Notes under the pieces: model-generated
Told to the model about the DNA's origin: nothing
Database searches by the model: none
The model's input: the letters and a program-made list of their open reading frames with translations, nothing else
Program-made: the position numbers and the translations under genes
In this document: positions 49,137-58,367 of the stretch, piece after piece
Layout: each line of letters opens with the position of its first letter
How positions within the stretch are numbered: the first letter of the stretch is position 1
NCBI RefSeq assembly: GCF_019468565.1
Contig: NZ_CP080521.1
Location: 1,984,001-2,048,000, forward strand
Direction of reading: 5' to 3'
Source of the DNA: Pseudonocardia sp. DSM 110487
GTDB taxonomy: Bacteria > Actinomycetota > Actinomycetes > Mycobacteriales > Pseudonocardiaceae
Length of the DNA: 64,000 nucleotides

Positions 49137-50372
49137 TCGGGCCTCGGCGAACCGGAGCCGGATCCGGGCTCCGCCGAGCGCCGCACGCTCGACGTGGATC
49201 GTGCCGCCGGTCGCCTCCACCGCGTCGCGGGCGATGGGGAGGCCGAGTCCGGTGCCGCCGCCCATGCTCACGCCCCGGCTCAGCGCGGCGGCCGGGTCGG
49301 AGACGCCGAGCCCCGCGTCGTCCACGACGAGGCTGACCCACCCGGCGTGGCGGACCACCGTGACGGCGAACGGGGCGCCGGCGGGGGTGTAGCGGAAGAC
49401 GTTGCCCAGCAGCGCGTCGACGACGGCGGCGAGGTCGTCCGCGGACAGCGCGATCACGGCGGGGGGTTCGGCGACGAGCGTGCACGGCCGGCCGCCGTGC
49501 TGGGCGAGCGCCGACCAGAAGGCCATCCGGCGCCGCACCACCTCGGCCACGTCGCAGCGGGCGGGCCCGTCGGTTGTGGGCGTGGCGCGGATGAGCGCGT
49601 CCACGTCGTTCTCCAGTGAGGCGACGGTCTGCCTCACGCGTTCCGCGGCCGGGCCGTCGCCGATCCCGCCCGCGTCGAGGGCCAGCGCGGTGAGCGGGGT
49701 GCGCAGGCGGTGCGACAGGTCGGCGGCCAGCTTGCGTTCGCGGCTGCGGGCCTCGGCGAACCGCGCCGTCAGCGAAGCGAGGGCAGTGGCGATGGCAGCG
49801 GTCTCGGGCACCGCCGTCGGACGGGGCGCCGGTGGATGGTCGTCGTCGTGCCCGATCGCCTCGGTGCCCGCGGCGAGCTCGGCCAGTTCGGCGACCACCG
49901 GACGCACCCGGCGGGCCGCCAGGACGGCACCCGCGGCCGCGGCCAGCGCGCCCACGCCGAGCAGCAGCGCCGCGAGCCCCAGCTCGGCCGACCCGGGCGC
50001 GAGGCCGGGCACGAACACCTCGACGGTGGCCGCGCCCGCGGCCCGGACCACCACCGTCCCGCCCTCGAACGGCACCTCGGCAGGTGGGATCACCGCCCGA
50101 GGAGCGAGCTGGGACGATCCGACCGTCGTGCCGTCGACGTGCACGGCGAGCCTGCCCTCACGGCCCGCCGGCGTGCGCGCGATGCCGCGCAACAGGGCCT
50201 CGCGGTCCGACGTGACCTCGGCGAGGCTGACGAGCGCCGCGAGGTCGGTCTCCGACGCGGTGCGCAACCGGTCGCGCTCGTCGAGCAGGTGCACGACCAG
50301 CGCCGTGGCCGTGACGGCCGCGACGGCGGCAGCGACCGTCGCGAGGATCAGGCGGACGACGAGGCGCTGCAC
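49125..50372 (-). CDS. Sensor histidine kinase (HisKA, two membrane helices)
   Basis: 415 aa. Membrane helices at ~8-29 and ~131-153 enclose a ~100-residue extracytoplasmic sensor. The linker is followed by DHp motif LAADLSHRLRTPLTAL with His221, and a HATPase domain: LLGNVFRYTPAG (N-box), VDDAGLGV (G1) and GGGTGLGLPIARDAV (G2). It overlaps its response regulator by 25 bp (upstream) and the beta-lactamase-like gene by 12 bp (downstream, convergent). The ligand is unknown; the neighbouring wall-active enzyme hints at envelope stress. Confidence 0.9.
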   Translation of the reverse strand: MQRLVVRLILATVAAAVAAVTATALVVHLLDERDRLRTASETDLAALVSLAEVTSDREALLRGIARTPAGREGRLAVHVDGTTVGSSQLAPRAVIPPAEVPFEGGTVVVRAAGAATVEVFVPGLAPGSAELGLAALLLGVGALAAAAGAVLAARRVRPVVAELAELAAGTEAIGHDDDHPPAPRPTAVPETAAIATALASLTARFAEARSRERKLAADLSHRLRTPLTALALDAGGIGDGPAAERVRQTVASLENDVDALIRATPTTDGPARCDVAEVVRRRMAFWSALAQHGGRPCTLVAEPPAVIALSADDLAAVVDALLGNVFRYTPAGAPFAVTVVRHAGWVSLVVDDAGLGVSDPAAALSRGVSMGGGTGLGLPIARDAVEATGGTIHVERAALGGARIRLRFAEARSST

Positions 50373-51052
50373 GGATCGATCAGCTTGACGCCCACCCCGC
50401 GGACCGTGTGCACGTACCGCGGGTTGGCCGCGGTCTCACCGAGCTTGCGGCGCAGCCACGACACGTGCACGTCGATGGTCGGGTCCAGGTTCAGCCTCGG
50501 CTGGTGCCACACCTCACGGGCCAGCTCCTCCTTCGACACGACCCTCCCGCACCGGGCCGCGAGGTAGGCGAGCAGGTCGAACAGCCTGCGGGAGAGGTCG
50601 ACCGGGTTTCCGCCCAGGGTCACGACCCGCCGGACCTCGTCGATGACCAGGTCGGCGACCTTGATCGGCTCGTCGTCGTCGGGCGCTGCGACCTTGGACC
50701 GGCGCAGGACGGCGCCGACCCTGGCGGTCAGGACGTTGCTGGAGAACGGCTTGGCGATGAAGTCGTCCGCGCCCTCGTTGAGCAGCTGCACGAGCGTCGC
50801 CTCGTCGGTCCGGGCGGTCGCGATGATCACCGGCACATCCTTGTTGACCCCGCGCAGCATGGGCAGTGCCTTGACTCCGTCCAGGTCCGGCAGGCTCAGG
50901 TCCAGCACGACGAGGTCGTGGTCCTTGCTGACGGTGCCCAGGGCGTCGAGAGCGGTGCCGACCGGCTGCACGACGTGTCCGGCGTCGCGCAGCGCCTCCG
51001 TCATCGCCCTCCGGACGGCGTGGTCGTCCTCGACCAGCAACACCAGCGCCAT
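50348..51052 (-). CDS. OmpR-family response regulator
   Basis: 234 aa. Receiver VLLVEDDHAVRRAMTEALRD with acidic Glu8/Asp9/Asp10, phospho-acceptor Asp51 (LVVLDLSLPDLDG) and conserved Lys in FIAKPFSS. The winged-helix output domain has LSRRLFDLLAYLAARCGRVV, IDVHVSWLRRKLGE and YVHTVRGVGVKL. The ATG at 51052 starts the receiver; an upstream in-frame start would add six residues. Kinase and regulator genes overlap, so they are one cotranscribed pair. Confidence 0.92.
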   Translation of the reverse strand: MALVLLVEDDHAVRRAMTEALRDAGHVVQPVGTALDALGTVSKDHDLVVLDLSLPDLDGVKALPMLRGVNKDVPVIIATARTDEATLVQLLNEGADDFIAKPFSSNVLTARVGAVLRRSKVAAPDDDEPIKVADLVIDEVRRVVTLGGNPVDLSRRLFDLLAYLAARCGRVVSKEELAREVWHQPRLNLDPTIDVHVSWLRRKLGETAANPRYVHTVRGVGVKLIDPCSASSSA

Positions 51053-51151
51053 GTACGCACCGTAGACCACCTGCTACCCGCTTCACGCGGATCTACGGGC
51101 TCATTGAGATCGCCTTACGATGCGAGCCTCGGCGAGGTCGACGGGAGCATC

Positions 51152-52339
51152 GTGGCGGGCATCGAGTTGGACCGCGTCAGCAAGGTCTATCCCGACGGCA
51201 CGCGCGCGGTCACCGACCTGTCGATCGACGTCATGGACGGCGAGTTCCTCGTGGTGGTCGGCCCGTCCGGCTGCGGCAAGACCACCGCGCTGCGGATGAT
51301 CGCCGGGCTGGAGCGGATCAGCGACGGCGAGGTGCGCATCGACGGCGAGGTCGTGAACACGGTGCCGGCCCGCGACCGGGACGTGGCGATGGTGTTCCAG
51401 TCCTACGCGCTCTACCCGCACCTCACGGTGTTCGACAACATCGCGTTCGGCCTCACGCTGCGCAAGATGCCGCGTGACGTCGTCGAACGCCGCGTCCGCG
51501 AGGTGGCCGAGGTGCTGGAGCTCACCGAGCACCTGCGGCGCAAGCCCCGCCACCTGTCCGGCGGCCAGCGGCAGCGGGTGGCGATGGGGCGGGCGATCGT
51601 GCGCGAGCCGCGCGCGTTCCTCATGGACGAGCCGCTGTCGAACCTCGACGCGAAGCTCCGCGTGCAGATGCGTGCACAGATCGCCCGGATCCAGCGCGAC
51701 CTGGGGGTCACCACGGTCTACGTCACGCACGACCAGACGGAGGCGATGACGCTCGGCGACCGGGTCGCGGTCATGCGCACGGGCGAGCTGCAGCAGATCG
51801 CGTCCCCGCAGGAGCTCTACGACGAGCCGGTCGACATGTCGGTGGCCGCGTTCATCGGGTCGCCCGCGATGAACATGGTGATCGCCGAGTTCGACGTCGA
51901 CGACGACGGCCGGGCCACGGTCGCATTCGGCGGGCACCGGCTCGTCGTGCCGGAGATCGTGCTGCGCAGGCGGCCCGCGCTCGTGGGCTACGCCGGCAGG
52001 CGGCTCGTACTCGGTATCCGGCCGGAGGACATGGACGACGCCGCGGTCGTCGACGGCCCCGACGGCACCACACTCGACTCGGTGGTGGACCTGGTGGAGG
52101 CGATGGGCGCCGACGTGATGGTGCACTTCCCCATCGACGCCGAGCAGGCCCGCACCGAGGAGCACGAGACGCTCGACCGGGAGTCCGGCCGCCTGCGCGC
52201 GGCGGGCGGCGGGGCCCTGCTCGTCGGCCGGTTCAGCCCGCGCACCCGGATCTTCGAGGGCCAGCCGATCACGGTCCGCGTCGACACAGAGGGCCTGCAC
52301 TTCTTCGACCGTGGCACCGGCCTCTCGATCCGGCGGTGA
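51152..52339 (+). CDS. Sugar ABC transporter ATP-binding protein (MsmK/UgpC type)
   Basis: 395 aa. The N-terminal ATPase has Walker A GPSGCGKTT, Q-loop FQSYALYPHLTV, signature LSGGQRQR, Walker B FLMDEPLSNLDA and switch YVTHDQTEAMTL; the C-terminal ~150 residues form the regulatory MOP/OB domain (VLGIRPEDM, DVMVHFPID). The GTG at 51152 is preceded by GGGAG. It heads the cassette ATPase, binding protein, two permeases, GH65; many genomes share one such ATPase among several importers, but here it is linked to its own. Confidence 0.93.
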   Translation: MAGIELDRVSKVYPDGTRAVTDLSIDVMDGEFLVVVGPSGCGKTTALRMIAGLERISDGEVRIDGEVVNTVPARDRDVAMVFQSYALYPHLTVFDNIAFGLTLRKMPRDVVERRVREVAEVLELTEHLRRKPRHLSGGQRQRVAMGRAIVREPRAFLMDEPLSNLDAKLRVQMRAQIARIQRDLGVTTVYVTHDQTEAMTLGDRVAVMRTGELQQIASPQELYDEPVDMSVAAFIGSPAMNMVIAEFDVDDDGRATVAFGGHRLVVPEIVLRRRPALVGYAGRRLVLGIRPEDMDDAAVVDGPDGTTLDSVVDLVEAMGADVMVHFPIDAEQARTEEHETLDRESGRLRAAGGGALLVGRFSPRTRIFEGQPITVRVDTEGLHFFDRGTGLSIRR

Positions 52340-52342
52340 CGG

Positions 52343-53641
52343 ATGCGCGGGAAGAGGTGCCTCGCCGGGCTGGTGACGGCCGTCCTCGTCGCGGCGGGGT
52401 GCGGTGGTCCCGAACCGGTGTCTGCCCGGCCCGGCCCGCTCGCCGGGCAACGGATCGAGGTCATCGCGGTGTGGTCGGACGAGGAGCAGGCGGCGTTCGA
52501 GCAGGTGCTCGACGCCTTCGAGGAGCACACCGGCGCGTCCGTCACGTACGTCTCGGGCGGCGACGAGGTGCCCACTGTGCTCGCCACGCGGCTCGCCGGT
52601 GGGTCGCCCCCGGACATCGCGGGTATCGCGCAGCCCGCGCTGGTGCGCACGCTGGCCCGCGCCGGGTCGCTCGTGCCGATCGACCCCGGCACCGAGTCCG
52701 TGATCGACGCCCAGTTCGCGCCGGTCTGGAAGGAGCTGGGCACGGTCGACGGAAACCTCTACGGGTTCGTGTTCAAGGCCGCGAACAAGTCCACGGTCTG
52801 GTACGACGCGCGGCAGCTCGGACCCGGCTTCGTGCCGCCGCGGACGTGGGACGAGTTCGTCGAGACGCTGCGGAAGCTGTCCGACACCGGAGACACCCCG
52901 CTCTCGGTCGGCGGCGCCGACGGCTGGACCCTCACCGACTGGTTCGAGAACGTCTACCTCCAGACCGCGGGCGGCCCGATGTACGACCGCCTCGCGCGTC
53001 ACGAGATCCCGTGGACCGACGAGTCGGTGCGCAAGGCCCTCCAGACGCTCGGCCGCGTGTTCCGCCCCGAGTACCTGCCCGGCGGGATCTCGAGCGCCCT
53101 GCAGACCGAGTTCACCGAGTCGGTCGTGGACGTCTTCGGCGAGGTCCCGAAGGCCTCGATCGTGTTCGAGGCCGACTTCGTGGCCGGGGCGATCACGGAG
53201 AGCACCTCGGCGAGGGTGGGGGCCGACGCCCGGGTGTTCCCCTTCCCGCGGATCGGGCCCGTGTCGTCCGTGGTGAGTGGCGGCGACACCCTGGTAGCCC
53301 TCACCGACGAGCCGGGCACACATGCGCTCATGCGGTTCCTCGCGAGTTCGGAGGCGGCCTCGATCTGGGCGGCCAAGGGCGGGTTCGTCTCGCCGAACCG
53401 GGAGGTCGAGCTGGGGGAGTACCCCGACGACAGCACCCGCGAGATCGCCGAGGAGCTGGTCGGGGCGGAGAACCTGCGCTTCGACATGTCCGACCTGATG
53501 CCGAGCGCGTTCGGCGCCACCCGCGGCGACGGCTTCTGGCGCGCGATGCAGGACTACCTCGCCGACCCGGCACAGATCGATGCGATCCTCGCCGAGCTCG
53601 AGGCCGAGGCCACCTCCGCCTACCAGCGCGGTGACTCGTGA
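52343..53641 (+). CDS. Sugar ABC transporter substrate-binding lipoprotein (SBP family 1)
   Basis: 432 aa. The signal ends in lipobox LVAAGC (Cys20). The mature protein begins RIEVIAVWSDEEQAAFEQVL and contains TRLAGGSPPDIAGIAQP, typical of the MalE/alpha-glucoside (AglE-like) class. Trp residues such as NKSTVWYDARQ and GADGWTLTDWFENVYLQ are placed as in sugar-stacking sites. It starts 3 bp after the ATPase gene and overlaps the first permease (GTGA). With the GH65 phosphorylase downstream, an alpha-linked glucose disaccharide is the likely ligand (inference). Confidence 0.9.
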   Translation: MRGKRCLAGLVTAVLVAAGCGGPEPVSARPGPLAGQRIEVIAVWSDEEQAAFEQVLDAFEEHTGASVTYVSGGDEVPTVLATRLAGGSPPDIAGIAQPALVRTLARAGSLVPIDPGTESVIDAQFAPVWKELGTVDGNLYGFVFKAANKSTVWYDARQLGPGFVPPRTWDEFVETLRKLSDTGDTPLSVGGADGWTLTDWFENVYLQTAGGPMYDRLARHEIPWTDESVRKALQTLGRVFRPEYLPGGISSALQTEFTESVVDVFGEVPKASIVFEADFVAGAITESTSARVGADARVFPFPRIGPVSSVVSGGDTLVALTDEPGTHALMRFLASSEAASIWAAKGGFVSPNREVELGEYPDDSTREIAEELVGAENLRFDMSDLMPSAFGATRGDGFWRAMQDYLADPAQIDAILAELEAEATSAYQRGDS

Positions 53642-54942
53642 CGGCAAAACCGGCAGGCTCGATGTCGGGTGGCAGCCCCCGCATCGCCGCGCTCTTCCTG
53701 ACGCCCGCGCTCCTGCTCGTGGTCGTCTTCCTCGTCTACCCGACGGCCTACTCGCTCGTGCGGAGCTTTTTCGACGCCCGCGGCACCGAGTTCGTCGGCG
53801 TCGAGAACTACGTCACCGCGTTCACTGACGACCGCACGCTCGTCGCACTGCGCAACAGCGTGATCTGGGTCCTCGTCGCCCCGACGCTCGTGACCACGAT
53901 CGGGCTGGTGCTCGCCGTGCTCACCGAGAAGATCCGGTGGGCAACGGCGTTCCGGCTGGTGATGTTCATGCCGCTCGCGATCTCGCTGGTCGCGTCCGGG
54001 ATCATCTTCCGGCTGGTCTACGAGGAGGACCCGGACCGCGGGGTCGTCAACGCGGTCGTGGTGTCGGTGCACGACGTGCTGACCCCGGCCTCGCGGTACC
54101 CGGGAGTTCGCCCACGGGAGGACGGCGGGCTCGTCGTCGGACCGGACGGTGCGCTCGTGACAGCCGAGCCGGTCGGCGCGCATGGCGCGGTCGGCCTGCC
54201 GATCACCGGCTTCGACCCCGTCGACCTGCCGAAGCGGGCCGCCGCCGCGGTGCCGCCGGAGCCCGGCGCGGGACTGCGTGGCCTGGTCTGGCTGGACGTC
54301 GGCGGAACAGCGGACCGCACCGGCGAGGTGGACGCGGGTGAGCGCGGGATGCCCGGCATCGCCGTCGAGGTGCTGGAGGGGGACCGGGTCGTCGCCACCA
54401 CGACCACCGGTGACGACGGACGGTTCACCGTGCCCGACCTCGTCGGTGGGCCCTACGCCGTCCGGTTGCCGGCCGCGAACTTCGCCGAGCCGTTCCGGGG
54501 GCTGACCTGGCTCGGTCCCGTGCTGGTCACGCCCGTTGTGATCACGGCGTGGCTGTGGATCATGTCCGGCTTCGCGATGACGCTGATCGTTGCCGGGCTG
54601 GCGAGCATCCCGCGCGACGCCCTCGAGGCGGCGCGGGTGGACGGCGCCACCGAATGGCAGGTGTTCCGGCGCGTGACGGTCCCGCTGCTCTCGCCGGTGC
54701 TGCTCGTCGTGTTCGTCACGTTGGTGATCAACGTGCTGAAGGTGTTCGACCTGGTCTTCGTCATCGCGCCGGGCTCGGTGCAGGAGGAGGCGAACGTGCT
54801 CGCCCTGCAGGTGTGGCAGGTGGCGTTCGGGGCGGGCGGCGGCGACCAGGGGCTGGGCAGCGCGCTCGCCGTGCTGCTGTTCCTGCTCGTGGTGCCGGCG
54901 ATGGTGTTCAACATCAGGCGGTCGAGGGGGGACCGCTCGTGA
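53638..54942 (+). CDS. MalF-type sugar ABC permease with inserted Ig/SdrD-like domain
   Basis: 434 aa, about 130 longer than normal for this family. Helices 1-3 (residues ~15-40, ~75-95, ~105-125) are ordinary, then ~150 non-membrane residues follow before the remaining helices (from ~293) and the EAA loop DALEAARVDGATEWQVFRRV. Within the insert, residues ~213-283 form a Cna-B/SdrD-type beta domain: GLRGLVWLDVGG, a GEVDAGERGMPGIAVEVL stretch, TTTTGDDGRFTVPDLVGGPY and AVRLPAA. By topology it is outside the membrane, where it could contact the binding protein. Frame and overlaps (GTGA with the binding protein and with the next permease) are intact, so it is not an assembly artefact. Confidence 0.88.
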   Translation: MTAKPAGSMSGGSPRIAALFLTPALLLVVVFLVYPTAYSLVRSFFDARGTEFVGVENYVTAFTDDRTLVALRNSVIWVLVAPTLVTTIGLVLAVLTEKIRWATAFRLVMFMPLAISLVASGIIFRLVYEEDPDRGVVNAVVVSVHDVLTPASRYPGVRPREDGGLVVGPDGALVTAEPVGAHGAVGLPITGFDPVDLPKRAAAAVPPEPGAGLRGLVWLDVGGTADRTGEVDAGERGMPGIAVEVLEGDRVVATTTTGDDGRFTVPDLVGGPYAVRLPAANFAEPFRGLTWLGPVLVTPVVITAWLWIMSGFAMTLIVAGLASIPRDALEAARVDGATEWQVFRRVTVPLLSPVLLVVFVTLVINVLKVFDLVFVIAPGSVQEEANVLALQVWQVAFGAGGGDQGLGSALAVLLFLLVVPAMVFNIRRSRGDRS

Positions 54943-55781
54943 CGAGACACGTCATCGCCCGGCTGGGCGGTCCGATCGTCAGGGGCGTGCTGGTCGCCGT
55001 CGCGCTCGTCTGGATGTTCCCGGTGGTCGGCCTGCTCGTGGCGTCCCTGCGACCGGAGGCGAACAACGCGCGCAGCGGCTGGTGGACGGTCTTCACCGCG
55101 CCCGCGCAGCTCACGCTCGCCAACTACGCCGACCTCATGGCCGACCGCGCCGTGCTCGGCTCCCTGTGGAACACCGTGCTGATCGCCGTGCCGTCCACCG
55201 CGCTCGTGGTGGTCTTCGGCGCATGCGCGGCGTACGCGCTGGCCTGGATCGAGTTCCCGGGCCGGGACGTCGTGACGATCGGCGTCGTCGCGCTGTTGGT
55301 GGTCCCCGTCCAGGTGGCGCTCGTCCCGGTGGCCAAGCTGCTCGGCGGCATCGGCCTGTACGGCTCGATCCCCGGGGTCGTGGCGTTCCACGTCGCGTTC
55401 GGGATGCCGTTCGCGGTGTTCCTGCTGCGCAACTCGTTCGTCGGGATCCCGCGCGACCTGCTCGAGGCCGCCCGGCTCGACGGCGGGCGCGAATTTCGCA
55501 TCTTCTGGCGATTGGTGCTGCCGATCTCGCGGCCCGCCGTCGCGGCGCTCGCGACCTTCCAGTTCCTCTGGGTCTGGAACGATCTGCTCGTCGCGCTCGT
55601 TTTCGCCGACGAGGGCTCCGCCCCGATCACGGTGGCCCTCCGCAGCCAGCTGCGGCAGTTCGGCAGCAACGTCGACGTTCTGGCGAGCGGTGCGTTCGTC
55701 TCGATGATCGTGCCGCTCGTCGTGTTCTTCGCCTTCCAGCGCGCCTTCGTGCAAGGGGTACTGGCGGGGTCGACGAAGTGA
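54939..55781 (+). CDS. MalG-type sugar ABC permease
   Basis: 280 aa with six helices. SLWNTVLIAVPSTALVVVFG, the EAA loop DLLEAARLDGGREFRIFWRL and FQFLWVWNDLLVALVF are characteristic. GTG 54939 overlaps the first permease stop. Normal length, with no insert, unlike its partner. Confidence 0.92.
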   Translation: MTRHVIARLGGPIVRGVLVAVALVWMFPVVGLLVASLRPEANNARSGWWTVFTAPAQLTLANYADLMADRAVLGSLWNTVLIAVPSTALVVVFGACAAYALAWIEFPGRDVVTIGVVALLVVPVQVALVPVAKLLGGIGLYGSIPGVVAFHVAFGMPFAVFLLRNSFVGIPRDLLEAARLDGGREFRIFWRLVLPISRPAVAALATFQFLWVWNDLLVALVFADEGSAPITVALRSQLRQFGSNVDVLASGAFVSMIVPLVVFFAFQRAFVQGVLAGSTK

Positions 55782-55842
55782 TCGCGGAACCCCTGCTGCA
55801 CGATGATCCGAGCTCGCTCCCCGAACCATGGAGGTCCCGCTG

Positions 55843-58281
55843 ATGTCGACCGGTCGTGTCTTCGCCGTCGAGCCGTGGGTGGTGCGGGAGCCGCGACTGG
55901 ACCTGGACCGGATGGGCCAGGTCGAGTCGGTGTTCGCGCTGTCCAACGGGCACATCGGCCTGCGGGGCAACCTCGACGAGGGCGAGCCGTACGCGATGCC
56001 CGGGACGTACCTGAACTCGTTCTACGAGCGGCGGCCGCTGCCGTACGCGGAAGGCGGGTACGGCTACCCCGAGTCCGGGCAGACGATCATCAACGTCACC
56101 AACGGCAAGCTGATCCGGCTGCTGGTGGAGGACGAGCCGTTCGACCTGCGCTACGGGCGGCTTCGGCGCCACGAACGGGTCCTCGATCTGCGCGCCGGCA
56201 CGCTGTCGCGGGACGTGGAGTGGGAGTCACCTGCCGGACGGGTCGTGCGGGTGCGGTCCACCCGGCTGGTGTCGCTCACCCAGCGCGCGATCGCCGCGAT
56301 CGAGTACGAGGTGGAGGTCGTCGACGCGCCCGCCCTCGTCGTGCTGCAGTCCGAGCTGGTGGCCAACGAGCAGCTGCCCAGCCGCAACGAGGCCGACCCG
56401 CGCGTCGAAGCGGCGCTCACGGACCCGCTGGTCGCCGAGCAGCACGGGGGCGCCGGTGCGGGCGCGTACCTGATCCACAGCACCCGCCGCTCCGGCCTGC
56501 AGGTGGCCGCGGCGATGGACCACGAGCTGCACGGCCCGGAGACCGCCGAGGTCACCTCCGAGGCGGCCGAGGACATCGCCCGCACCACCGTGATCGCCCG
56601 CCTCGAGCCCGGCAAGCCGTTGCGGCTGGTGAAGTACCTGGCATACGGCTGGTCGTCGCGCCGGTCGCTGCCTGCGCTGCACGACCAGGTGCGGGCCGCG
56701 CTCGCCGCCGCCCGCTACACCGGCTGGGAGGGGCTCGCGGCCGAGCAGCGGGGCTACCTCGACGACTTCTGGGAGACCGCGGACGTCGAGATCGACGGTG
56801 ACGCCGAGCTGCAGCAGGCCGTGCGGGTGGCCACCTTCCACGTGCTGCAGGCGGGCGCGCGGGCGGAGCGGCGGGCGATCGGGGCCAAGGGCCTCACGGG
56901 CGAGGGCTACGACGGGCACACCTTCTGGGACACCGAGACCTTCTGCCTGCCGGTGCTCGCGCACCTGGCGCCCCACGCCGCCGCGGACGCGCTGCGGTGG
57001 CGGCAGTCGATCCTTCCCCAGGCCTACGAGCGCGCCGAGCAGCTCGGGCTGGGCGGCGCCGCGTTCCCGTGGCGCACGATCCGCGGCCAGGAGTGTTCGG
57101 GGTACTGGCCGGCGGGCACGGCGGCGTTCCACATCAACGCCGACATCGCCGACTCCGTCCGCCGCTACGTACTGGCGACCGGGGACGTGGTGTTCGAGCG
57201 GGAGGTGGGCCTGGAGCTGCTGGTGGCCACCGCGCGGTTGTGGCGCTCGCTCGGGCACCACGACTCGGCGGGGGAGTTCCGCATCGACGGGGTGACCGGG
57301 CCGGACGAGTACACCGCGATCGTCGACAACAACGTCTACACCAACCTCATGGCGCAGCAGAACCTCCGCTACGCCGCCGACGTCGCCGCCCGCAACGCCC
57401 GCGCCGCCGCCCGCTTCGGCGTCGACGCGGAGGAGATGGCCAGCTGGCGCGACGCGGCGAAGTCCATGCGGATCCCGTACGACGACGTGCTGGGCGTGCA
57501 CCCGCAGGCCGAGGGGTTCACCTCGCACGCGGTGTGGGACTTCGAGAACACGCCGCGGGAGAAGTACCCGCTGCTGTTGCACGTGCCGTATTTCGACCTG
57601 TACCGCAAGCAGGTGATCAAGCAGGCGGATCTGGTGCTGGCGATGCAGCTGCGGCCGGACGCGTTCAGTCCGGAGCAGATGCGGCGCAACTTCGCCTACT
57701 ACGAGGCGCTGACGGTGCGGGACTCGTCGCTGTCGGCGTGCACGCAGGCGGTGGTGGCGGCGTGGACCGGGCACCTGGATCTGGCTTACGACTACCTGGC
57801 AGAGGCCGCGCTGGTGGATCTGGACGATCTGGCCGGTAACTCCGATCACGGGGTGCACATCGCGTCGATGGCCGGCACCTGGACGGCGGTGGTCTCGGGG
57901 TTCGGTGGGATGCGGATGGACGAGGCGGGGATCACCTTCGCGCCGCGGCTGCCTCCCGCGCTGTCGCGGATCTCGTTCGGGCTCCGGTGGCAGGGCCGGC
58001 AGTTGCGGGTGGAGATCCGGCCGGACGAGGTGGAGTACCGCCTGGTCTCCGGGCCGCCGATGCGCCTGCGCCACCACGGCGAGGCCATCGCGCTCGACGG
58101 CGAGCCGCAGGTCCTCCCGCTCCCGGCCCTCGAGCCGGTGGAGGCGGTGGAGCAGCCCCACGGCCGCGCGCCCCGCTCCCGGCGCTCCGGGAACGGCACC
58201 CGCCGCACGTTCCCCGAGATCGCGATGCCGCAGGCCGTGGTGCCGGGGGTTGCGGAGGAGCCGCTGCGGCAGACGGGGTGA
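55843..58281 (+). CDS. Glycoside hydrolase family 65 protein (disaccharide phosphorylase/hydrolase)
   Basis: 812 aa. The N-terminal beta-sandwich (~1-260) starts EPRLDLDRMGQVESVFALSN with GHIGLRGNLDEGEP. The (alpha/alpha)6 barrel contains GYDGHTFWDTETF and RTIRGQECSGYWPAGTAAFH, and the general acid is Glu489 in GVTGPDEYTAIVDNNVYTN. A phosphate-site segment near DSSLSACTQAVVAA follows. Known GH65 activities are phosphorolysis of maltose, trehalose, kojibiose or nigerose, or hydrolysis; the linkage is not predictable here. ATG 55843 is chosen since GGAGGT lies 6 bp upstream; ATG 55828 overlaps that site. The ~40-residue C-terminal tail is Pro/Arg-rich. No beta-phosphoglucomutase gene is adjacent. 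Confidence 0.9.
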   Translation: MSTGRVFAVEPWVVREPRLDLDRMGQVESVFALSNGHIGLRGNLDEGEPYAMPGTYLNSFYERRPLPYAEGGYGYPESGQTIINVTNGKLIRLLVEDEPFDLRYGRLRRHERVLDLRAGTLSRDVEWESPAGRVVRVRSTRLVSLTQRAIAAIEYEVEVVDAPALVVLQSELVANEQLPSRNEADPRVEAALTDPLVAEQHGGAGAGAYLIHSTRRSGLQVAAAMDHELHGPETAEVTSEAAEDIARTTVIARLEPGKPLRLVKYLAYGWSSRRSLPALHDQVRAALAAARYTGWEGLAAEQRGYLDDFWETADVEIDGDAELQQAVRVATFHVLQAGARAERRAIGAKGLTGEGYDGHTFWDTETFCLPVLAHLAPHAAADALRWRQSILPQAYERAEQLGLGGAAFPWRTIRGQECSGYWPAGTAAFHINADIADSVRRYVLATGDVVFEREVGLELLVATARLWRSLGHHDSAGEFRIDGVTGPDEYTAIVDNNVYTNLMAQQNLRYAADVAARNARAAARFGVDAEEMASWRDAAKSMRIPYDDVLGVHPQAEGFTSHAVWDFENTPREKYPLLLHVPYFDLYRKQVIKQADLVLAMQLRPDAFSPEQMRRNFAYYEALTVRDSSLSACTQAVVAAWTGHLDLAYDYLAEAALVDLDDLAGNSDHGVHIASMAGTWTAVVSGFGGMRMDEAGITFAPRLPPALSRISFGLRWQGRQLRVEIRPDEVEYRLVSGPPMRLRHHGEAIALDGEPQVLPLPALEPVEAVEQPHGRAPRSRRSGNGTRRTFPEIAMPQAVVPGVAEEPLRQTG

Positions 58282-58324
58282 GTCACCACCTGCGTGTCGA
58301 GATCCCCTTTGCTGCAGCTGCGGG

Positions 58325-58367
58325 GCCTCCTGGCGGCGCCGCGCATTGTGCGGGGCCGCCAGGAGGC
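58325..58367. terminator. Hairpin after the GH65 gene
   Basis: GCCTCCTGGCGG (58325-58336) and CCGCCAGGAGGC (58356-58367) are perfect inverse copies around GCGCCGCGCATTGTGCGGG-type loop DNA that is also found in the dispersed repeat family. It may terminate the sugar operon. Confidence 0.6.
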
